From Roseivirga sp. (GTDB lineage Bacteria; Bacteroidota; Bacteroidia; Cytophagales; Cyclobacteriaceae), in assembly GCA_029262895.1 (NCBI GenBank), contig JAJCYM010000001.1:1-48718 (forward strand): a stretch of DNA of 48,718 bases, read 5' to 3'. The translations under genes were made by a program, and so were the position numbers. Shown here piece by piece: positions 42,084 to 48,718 of this stretch; within the stretch, counting starts at the first letter, position 1; each line of letters opens with the position of its first letter. The notes beneath the pieces were generated by a model. It worked only from the letters and a program-made list of their open reading frames with translations, searched no databases and had not been told where the DNA came from.

Positions 42084-43379
42084 ATGTCCAATACCAGAAG
42101 GTCATTCATCCGAAAATCATTCTTAACAGCAGGCACGCTCTCCATATCTTCTTTATTTAAGCAATCCATGGCTGAAGACATCAAAGATGCCTTGGTTCAA
42201 CTGAATGGCCTGTCACCCTTAGATGCGGCTCAGGATGAGGAAATATGGGCACGCATTCAGCAAGCCTACACTACCTCAAGCAGCATCATTAATTTGAATA
42301 ACGGAGGTGTAAGCCCCCAGCCTAAGGTGGTTCAGGATGCAGCAATAAGATATTATAAGTACTCCAACGAAGCACCCTCCTATTATATGTGGAGAATATT
42401 GGACCAGGGTCGGGAACCTTTGAGAGCTAAGCTTGCTGATCTAGCCGGATGCTCACCGGATGAATTGGCCATAAACAGGAATACAACAGAGGCTATTAAT
42501 ACAGTCATTTTCGGTATGAACCTGAAGGCTGGTGATGAGGTCATATTGACCAAATACGACTACCCAAATATGATTAATGCCTGGAGACAGCGAGAACGTA
42601 GAGATGGCATTAAGCTGGTTTGGCTGGATTTGAATCTGCCCATAGAAAGTGATGATACGGTAGTTCAGGCCTTTACCAATGCCGTGACTTCAAGAACCAA
42701 AGTTTTTCATATCACGCATATGATTAATTGGACAGGACAGATTTTACCTGTCAAAAAATTATGTGATGAGGCCAGAAAACGAGGTATTGACTCGGTAGTG
42801 GATGGCGCTCATACCTTCGGACATCTTAACTTTAAGATTCCAGATTTTGGATGTGACTACTTTGGAACTAGCCTTCATAAATGGCTTTGTGCACCCTTTG
42901 GGTCAGGTATGCTCTACATTCGGAAAGAGAAAATCAAAGACATTTGGCCCCTCCTAGCTTCACCCGAAAATCAAATTGATAACATTCGAAAGTTTGAAAA
43001 TATTGGTACGCGCTCTTTCGCAATTGAGCAGGCAATTGGATCGGCCATAGACTTTCACAACGCAATAGGCAGTGCAAGAAAAGAGGCCAGACTGCATTAT
43101 TTGAAATCCTATTGGGCCGAAGCTGTGAAAGACCACCCCAATGTTTCCATGAATACATCGCTTAACAAAAAGTACAGCTGTGCCCTCGCCAATTTCTCTA
43201 TTAAAGGAATTGATGCGGGCCCGGTGCATAACAAATTATTCGGTGGCTATAAAATCCATACCAGCCCAATCAAATGGGAAAAAGTGAATGGCCCAAGAAT
43301 TACGCCTCATGTTTATACCAAGAAATACGACTTGGACAGATTGATCACCGCGATCAATGAAATCGCGGATGAAGCTTGA
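42084..43379 (+). CDS. Class V aminotransferase-fold PLP enzyme with Tat-like leader
   Basis: PLP fold-type I protein of 431 aa in the isopenicillin-N-epimerase/cysteine-desulfurase group. The N-terminus has a twin-arginine pattern (NTRRSFIRKSFLTAGTLSI), suggesting export by Tat with PLP already bound. The core shows NGGVSPQP, NRNTTEAIN, DGAHTFG and a PLP lysine in GTSLHKWLCAPFGSG. No CysE or Suf partners are near. The substrate is unknown; amino-acid epimerisation, transamination or desulfuration would all fit the fold. Confidence 0.83.
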   Translation: MSNTRRSFIRKSFLTAGTLSISSLFKQSMAEDIKDALVQLNGLSPLDAAQDEEIWARIQQAYTTSSSIINLNNGGVSPQPKVVQDAAIRYYKYSNEAPSYYMWRILDQGREPLRAKLADLAGCSPDELAINRNTTEAINTVIFGMNLKAGDEVILTKYDYPNMINAWRQRERRDGIKLVWLDLNLPIESDDTVVQAFTNAVTSRTKVFHITHMINWTGQILPVKKLCDEARKRGIDSVVDGAHTFGHLNFKIPDFGCDYFGTSLHKWLCAPFGSGMLYIRKEKIKDIWPLLASPENQIDNIRKFENIGTRSFAIEQAIGSAIDFHNAIGSARKEARLHYLKSYWAEAVKDHPNVSMNTSLNKKYSCALANFSIKGIDAGPVHNKLFGGYKIHTSPIKWEKVNGPRITPHVYTKKYDLDRLITAINEIADEA

Positions 43380-44030
43380 AAATGGTTAAAACCATTTAGC
43401 CCCTGTTGACGGTTCACTAAACCCACGTTTAAACCGTGGGTTATTCGGAACGAGACTGACTCAAAACCATTTCAATGGTTTATCAACAATCACCTATCTT
43501 TAAGTAATGGCACATTCATTCCACAAAATATGGCTGCACATCATTTTGGAACAAAGAACAGACAGCAGTTAATTGGGGAAAAGCTGGAACCTGCCTTATT
43601 CAATTACATTAGAACACAATTGAAAAAACAAGCGTGTGAGATCAAAGCGATGAATGGCATGCCTGATCACATTCACATATTAATTTCGATAAATCCGAAA
43701 TTGTCTGTGGCAGAGGTCATCAAACAAATCAAGGGTTCATCATCTCATTGGATTAATCAGCAGAATTTGACTAACGACAAGTTTTCCTGGCAAACAGGTT
43801 ATGGAGTTTTTTCCGTGAGCGAATCACAATTAAGCAAGGTCAATTCCTATATTGAAGGTCAGAAGGAGCATCATAGAAAATCCAGCTTTCAAGATGAGTA
43901 TTCTCAATTCCTGAAAGTTCATAATATTGACGTAAATGGTTAAAACCATTTTGATTTAGACATACTTCTGGTTAAACCGTGGGTTAAGGTGGGTGGCTAA
44001 TCTGATCTAAACCATTTCAATGGTTTTACA
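43380..44030 (+). mobile_element. RAYT-REP element: Y1 transposase bracketed by matching palindromes
   Basis: Three palindromic motifs occur in the same order on both sides of the transposase. Motif 1, AATGGTTAAAACCATT, is at 43381-43396 and 43935-43950. Motif 2, with core TTAAACCGTGGGTT, is a full hairpin at 43420-43442 and a half copy at 43972-43985. Motif 3, AAACCATT-TC-AATGGTTT, is at 43464-43481 and 44009-44026. This arrangement is that of a REP-associated tyrosine transposase with its REP sequences. The left set begins directly after the stop of the PLP enzyme gene. Confidence 0.8.
43507..43943 (+). pseudogene. Frameshifted REP-associated (IS200-like) Y1 transposase
   Basis: HUH single-strand transposase domain: PDHIHILISI gives the His-x-His motif, and a Tyr in VNSYIEGQKEHH is the likely nucleophile. 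The open frame that carries these motifs begins at ATG 43530 (137 aa) but with a poor N-terminus. Starting from ATG 43507 in another frame gives the family N-terminus MAHSFHKIWLHII, which runs out after 21 codons. Adding one T to the TTTT run at 43544-43547 would join the two as HIIFGTKNRQQLI. So the gene is broken by a one-base deletion, uses slippage, or contains a sequencing error. The stop codon lies inside the right-hand palindrome. Confidence 0.75.
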
Positions 44031-44051
44031 CTAATAAAAAGTCCTCCTGAA

Positions 44052-44843
44052 ATGGAAAATAAGACATACAAAATAGGCTTAATTGGCACCGGCAATATTG
44101 CGTGGCATTTAGGTCGTTATTTTGAGAATGCCGGGCATACCATCACCGACATCTACAGTAGAAACGCAGATGTGGCCAGTACTTTTGCTAAAGACTTTTA
44201 TAACGCCTCATCCAGCGACTCCCTTGACTTCTCCAGTTCGAAGGCTGAAGTATTTATCCTCGCGGTAAGCGATAATGCCATTCAACCGTTATCTCAGGAA
44301 ATTCAGCTTCCCGAACATAGTGTTCTGGCACATACCTCCGGGGCGGTTTCACTAGACCATCTTGGCTATGCTCATACCCCGAACACAGGGGTGTTTTACC
44401 CTCTACAGACCTTTAGCAAAGGTAAAAAAGTCGATATTGACCATGTGCCCATCTGCATCGAAGGGTCCAGTGATTTAGCCAGTTCTACACTCACTTCCCT
44501 GGCAAAGAGTGTCAGTTCGAATGTCCAGACGGTTACAAGTCAAAAAAGAAGGTCGATCCACTTAGCAGCAGTCTTTGCCTGCAATTTTTCCAACCATATG
44601 TTCACTGTATCCAAAGAGATCATGAATGCCCAGAACGTGGATTTCAAGCTGATTCAACCGCTCATCGCAGAAACTCTGAGTAAGTCTTTAGAAATAGGTC
44701 CGGAAAACTCCCAAACCGGACCAGCAAAGCGCAACGACTTAGAAACATTGGATCAACAATATGCAGCATTAAGTAATGACCCCGACACCGCAGAACTGTA
44801 TCGGTTAATTTCGCAACATATCATCGACTATTATTCTGATTAG
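44052..44843 (+). CDS. Rossmann-like DUF2520 domain protein
   Basis: Protein of 263 aa with an N-terminal Rossmann domain (IGLIGTGNIAWHLG, residues about 8-21) and a C-terminal helical DUF2520 domain. The architecture recalls pyrroline-5-carboxylate reductase and F420/NADP oxidoreductases, with HTSGAVSLD and GVFYPLQTFS blocks typical of the family. The biochemical function is not established. It follows the RAYT element by 25 bases. Confidence 0.85.
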   Translation: MENKTYKIGLIGTGNIAWHLGRYFENAGHTITDIYSRNADVASTFAKDFYNASSSDSLDFSSSKAEVFILAVSDNAIQPLSQEIQLPEHSVLAHTSGAVSLDHLGYAHTPNTGVFYPLQTFSKGKKVDIDHVPICIEGSSDLASSTLTSLAKSVSSNVQTVTSQKRRSIHLAAVFACNFSNHMFTVSKEIMNAQNVDFKLIQPLIAETLSKSLEIGPENSQTGPAKRNDLETLDQQYAALSNDPDTAELYRLISQHIIDYYSD

Positions 44844-44890
44844 GCTCTTGATAAATTATATGTTTATACATAAGTTGTAAGAAAAAAGCC

Positions 44891-45127
44891 ATGGATAAGC
44901 CCAATATATATCAAAAGACACCGATCATGATGGAAGTTGAACCAGGGACTTATTTCTGGTGCTCATGTGGAAATAGCAGCAACCAACCCTTCTGCGATGG
45001 GTCTCACAGGGGCTCATCTTTCCAACCCATCAAGGAAGAAATCGCAGAAGCAAAAAAGGTTTTCTGGTGCGCCTGCAAGCAAACTTCAGGTGCTCCATTT
45101 TGTGATGGTTCGCATAAAAAACTATAA
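44891..45127 (+). CDS. Double CDGSH-type iron-sulfur protein
   Basis: Protein of 78 aa with two CDGSH domains: CSCGNSSNQPFCDGSH and CACKQTSGAPFCDGSH. Each has the Cys-x-Cys, Cys and His ligands for a [2Fe-2S] cluster. MitoNEET-like family; redox or Fe-S transfer role is assumed. It stands alone 47 bases after the DUF2520 gene. Confidence 0.93.
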   Translation: MDKPNIYQKTPIMMEVEPGTYFWCSCGNSSNQPFCDGSHRGSSFQPIKEEIAEAKKVFWCACKQTSGAPFCDGSHKKL

Positions 45128-45133
45128 GCTTAC

Positions 45134-45294
45134 AATACCAAATCAAATATAACATGACGGATACAAATCATTTCTTACCGCTTGCTCTTCGTTGAAAAAA
45201 TCAGCCATAGCGATGCTATGCCCTCATTTTTCGCCTTGATCAACCGATAATAATTTAATTTCTATTCGCGCCATTTCATAATTGAATTGGTATT
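45134..45294. repeat. Approximately 161-bp imperfect palindrome (MITE-like intergenic element)
   Basis: The sequence reads as an imperfect palindrome centred on CATAGC-GAT-GCTATG at 45206-45220. The outer arms start AATACCAA at 45134 and end TTGGTATT at 45294, equidistant from the centre, and further matching blocks (for example GAAAAA against TTTTTC) lie between. No gene was found in the 205-base gap between the CDGSH and UbiA genes. It looks like a non-coding miniature element; a target-site duplication is not obvious. Confidence 0.7.
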
Positions 45295-45315
45295 AATCAA
45301 ACTGACTTAAATTTG
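45287..45315 (+). promoter_or_regulatory. Bacteroidota-type promoter for the UbiA-purN genes
   Basis: TTG at 45287-45289 is followed after 18 bases by TAAATTTG at 45308-45315, matching the Bacteroidota -33/-7 pattern. The ATG of the UbiA gene is 18 bases downstream. The -33 box falls inside the right end of the palindromic element. Confidence 0.6.
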
Positions 45316-45332
45316 CATCGTAAACCAACCCG

Positions 45333-46193
45333 ATGCAGAGCACTTCGATAACCAATCCTAAATCCATCTTCCATTATTTGAAGATGATTCGGGTAATGAA
45401 TTTGTCGATGGTGGCGCTCACCCAATACCTCACTGCCATCTTTTTAATAGGCATCAGCAATAATTGGTTGAGCGTACTTACAGACAAGGGCTTCTTTTTA
45501 CTCGTATTGTCTACCGTGTTAATTGCCAGTGCAGGCTACATTATCAATGATTATTATGATGTTAAGATCGATTTTGTCAATAAGCCAGATCGAGTTGTTG
45601 TAGGTAAAAACCTGAGTAGAAGATGGGTACTGGCAGGACACACCTTTCTTAATTTGAGTGGAATTGGCATTGGGTTTTATCTCTCCCCCATCATCGGAAT
45701 CATCAATTTTTTTGCGGCTTTCTCCTTATGGCTTTATTCTAATGAATTGAAAAGGAGACCCTTTATCGGAAACCTGATGATCGCCATATTAACCGGGCTT
45801 ACGGTAATGGTTGTCGGCCAATATTTTTCCGAAAGAGCGTACTTAATTCTATGCTATGCAGTATTCGCAGGTTTTATTACCCTGGTACGAGAAATCATCA
45901 AAGACATGGAAGACTTAAAAGGAGATGAGAGATTTGGTTGTAAAACGCTTCCCATTATTTGGGGAATCCAAAGAACCAAGAAAGTCATCTATTTGATTCT
46001 TCTGGTCTTTGTTGTGGTGGTATTCATAATGATGTGGAACCTGAATCAACTTTTGCCATTTCTCTTATTGGGCACACTTATTTTCCTCATCTTTGCCATT
46101 CAGCGTGCTGATACTATCAAAGCATACAACAGGCTCAGTAGTTTGTGTAAGATAATTATGCTACTGGGAGTCATAAGCATGATATTCGTATGA
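45333..46193 (+). CDS. UbiA-family geranylgeranylglycerol-phosphate geranylgeranyltransferase-like
   Basis: Polytopic prenyltransferase of 286 aa with about eight or nine membrane helices. The two Asp-rich metal/diphosphate motifs are NDYYDVKID and DMEDLKGD. Bacteroidota homologues are annotated as geranylgeranylglycerol-phosphate geranylgeranyltransferase; other UbiA substrates (quinone precursors) are possible. Its stop overlaps the purN start (ATGA). Confidence 0.85.
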   Translation: MQSTSITNPKSIFHYLKMIRVMNLSMVALTQYLTAIFLIGISNNWLSVLTDKGFFLLVLSTVLIASAGYIINDYYDVKIDFVNKPDRVVVGKNLSRRWVLAGHTFLNLSGIGIGFYLSPIIGIINFFAAFSLWLYSNELKRRPFIGNLMIAILTGLTVMVVGQYFSERAYLILCYAVFAGFITLVREIIKDMEDLKGDERFGCKTLPIIWGIQRTKKVIYLILLVFVVVVFIMMWNLNQLLPFLLLGTLIFLIFAIQRADTIKAYNRLSSLCKIIMLLGVISMIFV

Positions 46194-46777
46194 CAAAAAA
46201 AAGAATTGCGGTTTTTGCTTCCGGGAACGGCACCAACGCTCAAAAAATATTTGAACACTTCAAGGATAACCCAACCATTCAGGTTCATCTGCTGCTAAGC
46301 AACAAGGCTGATGCGTATGTATTGGAACGCGCAAAATCTTTTAATATTCAGGCGGCCACTTTCAACAGAGCCGACTTTTACCAAACCGAAAATGTTGTCC
46401 GCGTATTGAAAGATCATCACATTGACCTTGTCGTTCTTGCCGGCTTTATGTGGTTAGTCCCTAAAAACCTGGTTAACGCATTTCCACAAGCAATTGTGAA
46501 CATACACCCTGCGCTATTGCCCAAATATGGAGGCAAAGGTATGTACGGAAGTCATGTACATCATGCTGTAAAGGAAGGCGGAGAATCAGAGAGTGGTATC
46601 ACTATCCATTGGGTCAATGAAAACTATGATGAAGGCGACATCATTGAACAATTCAGCTGTGATTTAAAGCCCGAAGATGATGAACAAGAGATAGCCCGAA
46701 AAGTACAGATTTTAGAGCATAAACATTATCCGGAAGTCATTGAGAATCTGGTATTAAAATCGACTAAAAATAATTAG
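46190..46777 (+). CDS. purN: Phosphoribosylglycinamide formyltransferase
   Basis: GAR transformylase of 195 aa, the third step of purine synthesis. The N-terminal FASGNGTNAQKI binds the phosphate of GAR, and the catalytic Asn-His-Asp set is seen in VNIHPALLPKYGG and NYDEGDII. It uses N10-formyltetrahydrofolate. Coupled to the UbiA gene by an ATGA overlap, with purH 30 bases downstream. Confidence 0.95.
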   Translation: MTKKRIAVFASGNGTNAQKIFEHFKDNPTIQVHLLLSNKADAYVLERAKSFNIQAATFNRADFYQTENVVRVLKDHHIDLVVLAGFMWLVPKNLVNAFPQAIVNIHPALLPKYGGKGMYGSHVHHAVKEGGESESGITIHWVNENYDEGDIIEQFSCDLKPEDDEQEIARKVQILEHKHYPEVIENLVLKSTKNN

Positions 46778-46807
46778 CTTTGCGACTAATCTAATACCCC
46801 CTCTTAC

Positions 46808-48337
46808 ATGTCGCAAATAAAAGTCCGATCTGCCCTGATTTCTGTTTTTTACAAAGACAATCTGGAGCCGATCGTAGAGTTGCTAAAGGCCCAAGGTGTT
46901 ACCATTTATTCCACTGGGGGTACTCAAAAATTTATTGAAGAACAAGGCGCTGAAGTTATAGCTGTAGAAGATCTCACCAGCTATCCCTCAATATTCGGTG
47001 GTAGGGTTAAGACCCTTCACCCAAAAGTTTTTGGGGGTATTCTTTACCGAAGAGATAATGATGGTGATAAAGAACAGGCTGCAGAATTTGAAATCCCTGC
47101 CATCGATCTTGTCATAGTAGACCTCTACCCATTTGAGCAAACGGTGGCTTCTGGAGCATCCGAACAAGACATAATAGAGAAGATTGATATAGGTGGTATC
47201 TCCTTAATCAGAGCTGCTGCGAAAAATTTTAAAGATGTCTTAGTGGTTTCCTCCAGAGAACAATATCCGGCACTGGAAACACTGCTTAGAGAAAAGGCAG
47301 GTTCGACAGATATAGACGATCGAAGGAAGTTCGCGGCAGAGTCATTCGATATTTCGTCTCATTATGACACAGCCATTTTTAATTATATGGCACAGGGCCA
47401 AAGCATTGATCGTTTTAAGGTCAGTGAGCGTGAAAGTAAAAAGTTGAGATACGGTGAAAACCCACACCAGGAGGGACATTTCTACGGACCATTGGAATCT
47501 CTTTTTGACCAACTCAATGGCAAGGAGCTGTCATATAATAACCTGGTAGATGTTGACGCTGCCGTGTCGTTGATTGAAGAATTCTCGACCGATGAAAACG
47601 CTTTTGCCATCCTCAAACACACGAACGCTTGCGGAGTGGCCATTGGTTCATCAGTTAAAGATGCTTATCTCAAAGCCTTCGCTGCCGACACAATTTCAGC
47701 TTTTGGAGGCGTTCTGGTGTCCAACCAGCCAATTACCACAGAAGCTGCCGAAGAACTACATACGCTCTTTTTTGAAGTCTTGATTGCTCCAAAATTTGAG
47801 GCTGGCGCTTTAGAAATACTTAAAGCCAAAAAGAACAGAATATTATTGATGAAAAAACAGAACTTGACCGGCCAAAAGCAATTCAAGAATTTGTTGAATG
47901 GCGTGATTGTTCAAGACAGAGACCTGGCCAGTGATGATTCATCAGATTTTAAGCTAGCCACAAAAAAAGCAACCACTGCGGATCAGGACAGGGCTTTGGT
48001 ATTTGCCAGCAAAATTGCCAAACATACTAAATCGAACACCATAGTATTGGCCAAAGAAGGCCAATTGTTAGCGAGTGGTGTAGGCCAAACTTCAAGAGTA
48101 GATGCTTTGCGCCAGGCTATTGATAAAGCGAAACAGTTTGGCTTTGATTTGAATGGAGCTGTAATGGCTTCGGATGCCTTTTTCCCTTTTCCTGATTGTG
48201 TGGAAATAGCGCATGCAGAAGGAGTGGCTGCTGTGATTCAACCGGGGGGTTCTATTAAGGACCAGCATTCTATTGATTTCTGCGATTCGCACGACATGGC
48301 TATGGTCATGACAGGCACGCGGCATTTCAAGCATTAA
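46808..48337 (+). CDS. purH: Bifunctional AICAR transformylase / IMP cyclohydrolase
   Basis: Enzyme of 509 aa catalysing the last two steps of IMP synthesis. The N-terminal MGS-like IMP cyclohydrolase domain (residues about 1-190) has STGGTQKF, FGGRVKTLHPKV and the IDLVIVDLYPF block. The AICAR transformylase domain follows with KLRYGENPHQEG, LKHTNACGVA and SDAFFPFPDCVE. Length is standard. purN lies directly upstream, so two purine genes are grouped. Confidence 0.97.
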   Translation: MSQIKVRSALISVFYKDNLEPIVELLKAQGVTIYSTGGTQKFIEEQGAEVIAVEDLTSYPSIFGGRVKTLHPKVFGGILYRRDNDGDKEQAAEFEIPAIDLVIVDLYPFEQTVASGASEQDIIEKIDIGGISLIRAAAKNFKDVLVVSSREQYPALETLLREKAGSTDIDDRRKFAAESFDISSHYDTAIFNYMAQGQSIDRFKVSERESKKLRYGENPHQEGHFYGPLESLFDQLNGKELSYNNLVDVDAAVSLIEEFSTDENAFAILKHTNACGVAIGSSVKDAYLKAFAADTISAFGGVLVSNQPITTEAAEELHTLFFEVLIAPKFEAGALEILKAKKNRILLMKKQNLTGQKQFKNLLNGVIVQDRDLASDDSSDFKLATKKATTADQDRALVFASKIAKHTKSNTIVLAKEGQLLASGVGQTSRVDALRQAIDKAKQFGFDLNGAVMASDAFFPFPDCVEIAHAEGVAAVIQPGGSIKDQHSIDFCDSHDMAMVMTGTRHFKH

Positions 48338-48350
48338 GTACTAAAAGAAA

Positions 48351-48379
48351 TTGATTATTCGGAGTAATTTGTAACTTCG
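48351..48379 (+). promoter_or_regulatory. Candidate promoter of mreB
   Basis: TTG (48351-48353), 18 bases, then TAACTTCG (48372-48379), which differs from TAnnTTTG at one position. It lies 34 bases upstream of the mreB start. Confidence 0.45.
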
Positions 48380-48397
48380 ATTCGAACAAATAAGCAT

Positions 48398-48403
48398 AAG
48401 GAG
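48398..48403 (+). promoter_or_regulatory. Shine-Dalgarno site of mreB
   Basis: AAGGAG lies 10 bases before the ATG at 48414. A strong Shine-Dalgarno is uncommon in this phylum, and this one supports the chosen mreB start. Confidence 0.6.
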
Positions 48404-48413
48404 AAAGAGTAAG

Positions 48414-48718
48414 ATGGGATTTTTTGACTTCCTGACAAGTGACATAGCAATCGATCTGGGTACTGCAAATACCCTCATCATTCATAAAGATAAAATCGTG
48501 GTAGATGAGCCTTCAATCATCGCCATTGACAAGAATTCGAACAAGGTTCTTGCCATTGGCAGAGAGGCTATGAACATGCATGAAAAAACGCATGAGAATA
48601 TCAAAACCATTCGTCCACTGAAAGATGGAGTAATTGCCGATTATCGAACAACAGAGGCCATGCTACGTTATTTTATTAATAAAGCTTTGGGGGGACTCCG
48701 TTTTTTCCGGCCCGAGGT
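48414..48718 (+). CDS. mreB: Rod-shape actin MreB (5' part, cut by the window end)
   Basis: The first 101 codons of an actin-like ATPase run off the window. The N-terminus MGFFDFLTSDIAIDLGTANT contains the phosphate-1 motif (DLGTANT), followed by VDEPSIIAID, AIGREAMNM and IRPLKDGVIADY, all standard for MreB. It polymerises under the inner membrane and organises lateral cell-wall synthesis. The start is fixed by an upstream AAGGAG. Confidence 0.95.
   Translation, partial: MGFFDFLTSDIAIDLGTANTLIIHKDKIVVDEPSIIAIDKNSNKVLAIGREAMNMHEKTHENIKTIRPLKDGVIADYRTTEAMLRYFINKALGGLRFFRPE

Noticed and set aside
46775-46782. Promoter for purH (TAGCTTTG)
   Set aside because: It overlaps the purN stop and has no -33 box; purN and purH may simply be co-transcribed.

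Overview
The window looks like a chromosomal segment of a low-GC member of the Bacteroidota, most likely Cytophagales (Roseivirga/Fulvivirga-like). The signs are a UbiA-family geranylgeranylglycerol-phosphate transferase, a UpxY-type NusG paralogue, a DUF2061-CysC fusion, CcmB/C/D/E/F with a CxxxY-type CcmE, and several promoter-like sites of the Bacteroidota form TTG-N18-TAnnTTTG. The taxonomic call is inference from gene content; no rRNA is present.

Region 1 (about 0.3-29.2 kb, all minus strand) is a surface-polysaccharide (O-antigen/capsule type, Wzx/Wzy-dependent) biosynthesis operon read right to left. It opens with a winged-helix regulator and a UpxY antiterminator, behind a promoter that overlaps a perfect inverted repeat. 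Next come the SLBB outer-membrane export protein, the Wzz chain-length protein and wecB/wecC (UDP-ManNAcA), then Wzy, Wzx, an AsnB-like amidotransferase, glycosyltransferases and a CDP-3,6-dideoxyhexose cassette (rfbF, rfbG, an unusual RfbH-like dehydratase, a 4-reductase). The tail holds a bi-domain oxidoreductase, a heparinase II/III-like protein, a WbuB-type transferase, a sugar formyltransferase, a NodB deacetylase, a UDP-4-keto-sugar reductase, a CapD-like 4,6-dehydratase and two different initiating phosphoglycosyl transferases (PglC/WcaJ type and WecA type). An 8-bp microsatellite lies beyond the end of the operon.

Region 2 (29.3-37.1 kb, minus strand) is a second operon: APS kinase, ATP sulfurylase (cysD, cysN), CysQ, a nucleotide-sugar dehydrogenase, a UDP-glucuronate-4-epimerase-like enzyme and a PLP sugar aminotransferase. 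It makes PAPS and recycles PAP but contains no reductases, so it looks like a sulfation plus uronic-acid module serving the polysaccharide. A frameshifted four-helix-bundle gene sits between cysD and cysN.

Region 3 (37.1-41.9 kb, plus strand) is a cytochrome c maturation operon (ccmB, ccmC, ccmD-like, ccmE, ccmF) that ends at a 7-bp microsatellite. Region 4 (42.1-48.7 kb, plus strand) contains a class V PLP enzyme with a Tat-like leader, a frameshifted REP-associated tyrosine transposase bracketed by matching sets of palindromes, a DUF2520 protein, a double CDGSH protein, a roughly 160-bp palindromic element, a UbiA-purN pair, purH and the start of mreB.

The most interesting items are the Fe-S-less RfbH-like dehydratase in a CDP-sugar pathway with no reductase partner, the regulator/operator/antiterminator head of the operon, the RAYT-REP element, the long palindrome that appears to donate a promoter -33 box, and two apparent single-base frameshifts.
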